In this document: piece after piece, positions 60,396 to 64,000 of the stretch
How the letters are laid out: each line of letters starts with the position of its first letter
How positions within the stretch are numbered: position 1 is the first letter of the stretch
Assembly: GCF_009769385.1 (NCBI RefSeq)
Contig: NZ_VKAB01000027.1
Location: 107,346-171,345, forward strand
From: Saccharothrix deserti
GTDB lineage: Bacteria; Actinomycetota; Actinomycetes; Mycobacteriales; Pseudonocardiaceae
Length of the DNA: 64,000 nucleotides
Direction of reading: 5' to 3'
Notes under the pieces: model-generated
Databases searched by the model: none
Seen by the model: only the letters and a program-made list of their open reading frames with translations
Told to the model about the DNA's origin: nothing
Made by a program: the position numbers and the translations under genes

Positions 60396-61415
60396 ATGCT
60401 CACGCCCTCCCGCCTCGTCCTGGCCCGGACCCGTCGCGGCCTCACCGCGGTCGAGCTGGCGCGCAAGGCGGGCACGAGTCCGGCGAGCATCGGCGACTAC
60501 GAGCACGGCCGCCGCCAACCCCGACCGGCCACCACCGCCAGGCTCACCGAGGCCCTCGGCTTCCCGGCGGGCTTCCTGGAAGCCGACGACGTGCCGGACA
60601 TCGAGGCGGTGTTCACCAGACCGGCGCCCAAGCGGCAACGGGACGCCGCGATCAGCGCCGCCCGCCTCGCCATCGCCTTCGACGCCTGGCTGACCCGCGC
60701 GTTCACGTTCCCCGAACCGGACGTGCCGACGTGGGAACACCACGACCCGGAGACCGCGGCCGAGATGGTCCGCGCCCGGTGGGGCATCCCGCACCGCCCG
60801 GCGCCCAACATGGTCCACCTCCTGGAAGCGCACGGCGTCCGGGTGTTCTCCCTGCCCCAGGACTGCGCCGCCGCGGGCCCGTTCTCCGTCCGCCACGCCG
60901 GCACCCCCTACGTCTTCCTCGACCCGACGGCCACCCCCGACCAGGCCCGCTTCGACGCCGCCCGCGAACTCGGCCACCTCACCCGCAACGACGACGCGCA
61001 AACGTTCGCGACCGCGTTCCTCCTCCCCCGCGCCGGTGTGCTGGCCGCCGTCCCCCGGGGCGCGCTCACCGAACAGGTCCTCGCACACAGCGCCACCTGG
61101 CACGTCTCCCCGGTCACCCTCGCGCACCGCCTCCGCGACCTCGGCCTGCTCACCCAGCCCCAATACGCGACCGTGTGCGCCCAACTGGCCCGCCGCACCA
61201 CCGGCATGACCCGCCGCGAGACATCCCAACTGCTCACCAAGGTCTTCCGCACCCTGCGCGCCCAAGGCACCACCCCGCACGGCGTCGCCCGCGAACTCCT
61301 GCTCGACGTGGAAGAACTCAACGGCCTCGTCTTCGGCCTGGTCCTCACCGCCCTGCCCGGCCAAGGCGACGGCGGCCACCCCACCAAACCGCACCTCACC
61401 CTCGTCCGGAGGTAG
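60396..61415 (+). CDS. XRE/ImmA-like protein with a degenerate zinc motif
   Basis: 339-residue protein. The N-terminal XRE helix-turn-helix is LVLARTRRGLTAVELARKAG and GTSPASIGDYEHGRRQPRP. The second part resembles ImmA/IrrE peptidases, but at the HExxH site it reads ARELGHL, with Arg in place of the first His. The following RNDDAQTFATAFLLPRAG also lacks the usual Glu of that family. It may bind DNA and substrate without cutting. A short coupled frame follows. Confidence 0.8.
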   Translation: MLTPSRLVLARTRRGLTAVELARKAGTSPASIGDYEHGRRQPRPATTARLTEALGFPAGFLEADDVPDIEAVFTRPAPKRQRDAAISAARLAIAFDAWLTRAFTFPEPDVPTWEHHDPETAAEMVRARWGIPHRPAPNMVHLLEAHGVRVFSLPQDCAAAGPFSVRHAGTPYVFLDPTATPDQARFDAARELGHLTRNDDAQTFATAFLLPRAGVLAAVPRGALTEQVLAHSATWHVSPVTLAHRLRDLGLLTQPQYATVCAQLARRTTGMTRRETSQLLTKVFRTLRAQGTTPHGVARELLLDVEELNGLVFGLVLTALPGQGDGGHPTKPHLTLVRR

Positions 61416-61417
61416 CC

Positions 61418-61489
61418 GTGGACCAGCCCACCGAAGAGCACCTGCTCGTCCTCGCTCAGGCCCAGGCGCCCGCCGCCTCCTTGACGTAG
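61418..61489 (+). CDS. Short 23-residue frame after the XRE gene
   Basis: GTG at 61418 behind a strong GGAGG site, two bases after the XRE stop. It reads VDQPTEEHLLVLAQAQAPAA and stops at 61487. Its 3' part lies under the end of the leftward NmrA-like gene. It may be a truncated partner gene. Confidence 0.35.
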   Translation: MDQPTEEHLLVLAQAQAPAASLT

Positions 61490-62256
61490 TCGCCGAACAG
61501 CCGCCCGTCGTGCCCGAGCACGGACGGCACACCGTCGGACAACGCGGCGTCGTGACCGTCACGCATCGCGGTCAACGACATCGTCAACACCTCCGCGTAC
61601 TCCTGGTCGAAACCGCCCTGCACCAAGAGCTCGGTGTAGTCGGCCGGGGGCACGTCGACCACGCGGATCGAACGACCCGACACGTCACCGATCCGCGCCA
61701 ACACCTCGCCGAACGTCAACGCCTCCGGCCCGGACAGCTCGTAGGTGACGCCCGCGTGCCCGTCCTGCGTCAACGCCGCCACCGCCACGTCGGCGATGTC
61801 CTGCGCGTCGATGAACGGGTGCGCGCCGTCGCCGCCGGGCGGCAGCACGAGCTCGCCCGCCAGCACCTCCCCCAGGAAGTAGTCCTCGCTGAAGTTCTGC
61901 GAGAACCACGTCGGCCGCAGGATCGTCCAGTCCACTCCGGACTCCCGCACCGCGCGCTCGCGGCCGTCCTCGGGCGAGATCCCGCGCGCTGACAGGGCGA
62001 CGATCCGCCGCACACCCGCCGCCACCGCCCGCGGCACGAACGCCGCCACCTCGGCGTCGTCCAGGGTCGTCCCGAGCGGCACGAGGTAAACCGCGGTGAC
62101 GCCGTCCAAGGCGGGTCCCCAGGTGGACTCGTCCGCCCAGTCGAAGCGGATCGCCGAACGGCGGGACACGGGACGGTTGGCGACACCGATGGCGTCGAGG
62201 GCGGCGGTGACGCGGCGGCCGGTCTTGCCGGTGCCGCCGATAACCAGGATTGTCAT
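61456..62256 (-). CDS. NmrA-like NAD(P)-binding protein
   Basis: 266-residue Rossmann protein of the NmrA/atypical SDR group. The dinucleotide site is TILVIGGTGKTGRRVTAALD. IVALSARGISPEDGRERAV, DWTILRPTWFSQNFSEDYFL and HPFIDAQDIADVAVAAL are typical. Substrate not known. The start is the ATG at 62256. An AraC gene diverges from it across 71 bases and may control it. Confidence 0.88.
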   Translation of the reverse strand: MTILVIGGTGKTGRRVTAALDAIGVANRPVSRRSAIRFDWADESTWGPALDGVTAVYLVPLGTTLDDAEVAAFVPRAVAAGVRRIVALSARGISPEDGRERAVRESGVDWTILRPTWFSQNFSEDYFLGEVLAGELVLPPGGDGAHPFIDAQDIADVAVAALTQDGHAGVTYELSGPEALTFGEVLARIGDVSGRSIRVVDVPPADYTELLVQGGFDQEYAEVLTMSLTAMRDGHDAALSDGVPSVLGHDGRLFGDYVKEAAGAWA

Positions 62257-62327
62257 GCCACCAGCCAATCAAGATCGTGCTGGACGGAACATGGCTCACC
62301 GTCCCGGATCCATGTTCAATCGTCTAC

Positions 62328-63239
62328 ATGGACGCCCTCACCGACTTGCTGCGCGGCGTGCACGCGCAGCGCGCCGACGTGTGCCGCTCGTTCGCCTCAC
62401 CGCCGTGGTCGCTGGCGTTCGCGGAGACGGCGCCGCTCACCCTCGTGGCCGCCGTGCGCGGCGACGTCTGGCTACTCGCCGAGGACGGCACCCACGCGTT
62501 GATGCGTCCGGGTGACATCGGCCTGATCCGCGGACCGCTGCGGTTCGTGCTGGCCGACGACCCGTCGACGCCGACGCAGATCGAGTTCGACGAACCGGAC
62601 TGCGAACAGTGGCGCGTCGGCACCCGCACCTACGGGTTCCCGGCCGACGGGGACGTGCTGGTGATCACCGGCGCCTACGAGGTCGAGGGCGGCGTGTCCC
62701 ACCGGCTGCTCAACGCCCTGCCGACGGCATTGGTCGTGTCGTGTGCGGACGGGGAGTGCCCGACTGTCGACGTGCTGTCCGCGGAGATCGCCAAGGACCG
62801 CCCCGGCCAGGACATCGTCCTCGACCGACTGCTGGACCTCCTCCTGGTGTACGCGCTGCGCGAGTGGTTCGACCGGCCCGAGGCGAACACGCCGGGCTGG
62901 TACCGAGCGTTGGGCGACGAGATCGTCGGACCGGCCCTGCGCGCGATGCACGACGAACCACAGCGCGCTTGGACGGTCGCGGAACTCGCAGCGCGCGCCG
63001 GGGTGTCGCGGGCGGCGTTGGCGCGGCGGTTCACCACACTGGTCGGCGTGCCACCGCTCACCTACCTGACGGGGTGGCGCATGGACGTCGCCGCGAACCT
63101 CCTCACCCGACCGGACACCACCATCGACTCGGTCGCGCGTGCCGTCGGCTACGCGGACGGGTTCGCGTTCAGCACGGCGTTCAAACGGGTACGCGGCGTG
63201 CGGCCCAGCGACCACCGTGTGGTAGCTCTGCGGGCATGA
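62328..63239 (+). CDS. AraC family regulator
   Basis: 303-residue AraC regulator with an N-terminal cupin-type sensor domain (WSLAFAETAPLTLVAAVRGD; LMRPGDIGLIRGPLRFVLAD). The C-terminal pair of helix-turn-helices begins WTVAELAARAGVSRAALARR and includes SVARAVGYADGFAFSTAFKR. ATG at 62328. Its target is probably the divergent NmrA gene. Confidence 0.88.
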   Translation: MDALTDLLRGVHAQRADVCRSFASPPWSLAFAETAPLTLVAAVRGDVWLLAEDGTHALMRPGDIGLIRGPLRFVLADDPSTPTQIEFDEPDCEQWRVGTRTYGFPADGDVLVITGAYEVEGGVSHRLLNALPTALVVSCADGECPTVDVLSAEIAKDRPGQDIVLDRLLDLLLVYALREWFDRPEANTPGWYRALGDEIVGPALRAMHDEPQRAWTVAELAARAGVSRAALARRFTTLVGVPPLTYLTGWRMDVAANLLTRPDTTIDSVARAVGYADGFAFSTAFKRVRGVRPSDHRVVALRA

Positions 63240-63568
63240 ACCTGGAAGACCTGCGGGACGCGCTGCGCCGGTTCGCCGCCGCCCGCGACTGGGACCAGTA
63301 CCACACCCCGAAGAACCTCGTGATGGCGTTGTCCGGGGAGGTCGGCGAGCTGACCGACCTGTTCCAGTGGCTCACGCCCGAACAGGCCGCGCACGCGATG
63401 GACGACCCGGAATTGGCCTGGAAGGTGCGCGACGAGCTGGCCGACGTCATGCACTACCTGGTGCGGCTGGCCGACAAGCTGGACGTGGATCTCATCGAGG
63501 CCGCGTTCGCCAAGATCGAGCGGAACGAACGGCGTTTCCCGACCGGTGACCTCAAGCCCGTCGAATGA
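63236..63568 (+). CDS. MazG-like nucleotide pyrophosphohydrolase
   Basis: 110-residue protein of the MazG/RS21-C6-like group, which hydrolyses nucleoside triphosphates. The metal-binding part is ALSGEVGELTDLFQWL and DELADVMHYLVRLADKLDVD. ATG at 63236 overlaps the AraC stop by four bases (ATGA). Tail ends PTGDLKPVE. Confidence 0.88.
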   Translation: MNLEDLRDALRRFAAARDWDQYHTPKNLVMALSGEVGELTDLFQWLTPEQAAHAMDDPELAWKVRDELADVMHYLVRLADKLDVDLIEAAFAKIERNERRFPTGDLKPVE

Positions 63569-63575
63569 GCCGGTG

Positions 63576-63749
63576 TCAGACGTAGGTCAGCAGGAGAAGG
63601 ATCAACGTTACGAGGAGGATCGAGCCGAGAAGGGCCGGAGCCCACATCTGCGGGGATGACGACGGCGGGCGGGCACGGGAGTGCCTGCCTCTTCGTCTGC
63701 GCGCTCGCCACGGCACTGACGCCTCCCCTGGCCACTCACCGCTGGTCAT
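63576..63749 (-). CDS. Small membrane protein, 57 residues
   Basis: One C-terminal membrane helix (PALLGSILLVTLILLLLTYV) follows a basic, Arg/Ser-rich N-terminus. ATG at 63749. No family recognised. It lies just beyond the MazG-like gene on the opposite strand. Confidence 0.6.
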   Translation of the reverse strand: MTSGEWPGEASVPWRARRRRGRHSRARPPSSSPQMWAPALLGSILLVTLILLLLTYV

Positions 63750-63880
63750 GCCGTTACGGTAAGGACGATCAAGGGGGCCAAGCCGCACATCACCCGCTCG
63801 CGCCAGGCGCATCGCCCGGACAGCGGTGGAGACAACCGGAAAGTGACGGTTCGCGGTCAGTTGGAAACATGCCCCGAACG

Positions 63881-63926
63881 CAAAAAGCCCTCAGGGGCAC
63901 CCGACCGTATCGGGTGCCCCTGAGGG
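63881..63926 (-). terminator. Terminator of the leftward rRNA operon
   Basis: CCCTCAGGGGCACCCGA (63888-63904) pairs perfectly with TCGGGTGCCCCTGAGGG (63910-63926). On the minus strand the stem is followed by CTTTTTG, a good rho-independent end for the rRNA transcript. Confidence 0.92.
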
Positions 63927-63935
63927 AAAGAATGT

Positions 63936-64000
63936 TCGGCGGCGTCCTACTCTCCCACACCCTCACGAGTGCAGTACCATCGGCGCTGGAAGGCTTAACT
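63936..64000 (-). rRNA. rrf: 5S rRNA, 3' part (runs off the right edge)
   Basis: On the minus strand the last bases read GGGAGAGTAGGACGCCGCCG, the 3' end of an actinobacterial 5S rRNA. The visible part also includes the complement of GAGTGCAGTACCATCGGCGC. The 5' part and the rest of the rrn operon lie beyond position 64000. Confidence 0.92.

Noticed and set aside
61685..62299. Arg/Gly-rich minus-strand frame overlapping the NmrA gene
   Set aside because: It is a second frame of the same strand without Rossmann motifs; the real frame has GGTGKTGRRV.
1..64000. Insertion sequences, attachment sites, CRISPR arrays and tRNA genes
   Set aside because: No transposase, no direct-repeat-flanked element, no spaced repeat array and no cloverleaf with a T-loop was found by eye on either strand.

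Overview
The window is about 70% GC or more, with dense GTG/ATG-started genes, four-base ATGA/GTGA overlaps and mostly actinobacterial protein families (DUF3040, Asp23/Gls24 with DUF6286, DUF6319, DUF3000, DUF262, TIGR04222, HemQ). It reads as a chromosomal piece of a filamentous actinomycete, probably of the Pseudonocardiaceae (Saccharothrix/Lentzea/Actinosynnema type); the genus is an inference. I saw no insertion sequence, prophage, CRISPR array or tRNA gene. A 5S rRNA gene, read leftward and cut by the right edge, marks the end of an rRNA operon.

Layout. 1-7.4 kb: housekeeping genes (ABC-F ATPase, ZapE-like ATPase, RibD-type reductase), a Gls24/DUF6286 envelope operon, an ATP-dependent DNA ligase and an EamA exporter. 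7.4-13.4 kb: a lipoprotein of the alpha/beta-hydrolase fold that has lost its nucleophile serine, a tiny cysteine-rich peptide, a DUF6319 protein, and a secreted GH81 beta-1,3-glucanase behind a LacI-type palindrome. 13.4-21.4 kb: a phosphotransferase-like protein, a LigD-type polymerase, a TetR gene facing two acyl-CoA dehydrogenases, and a GntR gene facing an asparaginase. 21.4-26.6 kb: msrB, then a 21-residue peptide, three TIGR04222 membrane or Gly/Cys-tailed proteins, a DUF692 (MNIO) oxidase, a small partner and a lipoprotein. 26.7-37 kb: three tandem secreted subtilases of about 1,080 residues. 37-44.5 kb: the coproporphyrin-dependent haem genes hemE-hemY-hemQ, then DUF3000, a dipeptidase, an orphan response regulator and rnd. 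44.5-50 kb: a MerR gene facing two membrane proteins, then fadA-fadB. 50-53 kb: a decayed-looking island of YbaB-like and toxin-like fragments, then a Phd/VapC pair. 53-64 kb: two DUF72 proteins, an I36-type inhibitor, a DUF262 defence-type protein, an rsbQ-rsbP energy-stress pair, an XRE/ImmA-like protein, an AraC/NmrA pair, a MazG-like protein, and 5S rRNA.

The part most worth following is 21.9-26.6 kb. An MNIO-family (DUF692) oxidase is translationally coupled to a membrane protein whose tail is made of Gly, Ser and Cys; a second protein of the same kind lies upstream. This arrangement suggests a peptide- or protein-modifying system whose substrates are the tails.

Four genes (DUF2273-like, TIGR04222 no. 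1, subtilase no. 2, and the YbaB-like/toxin gene) each carry a one-base-class frameshift, three of them in G runs of four or more. This pattern must be resolved as sequencing error or true decay before those genes are interpreted.
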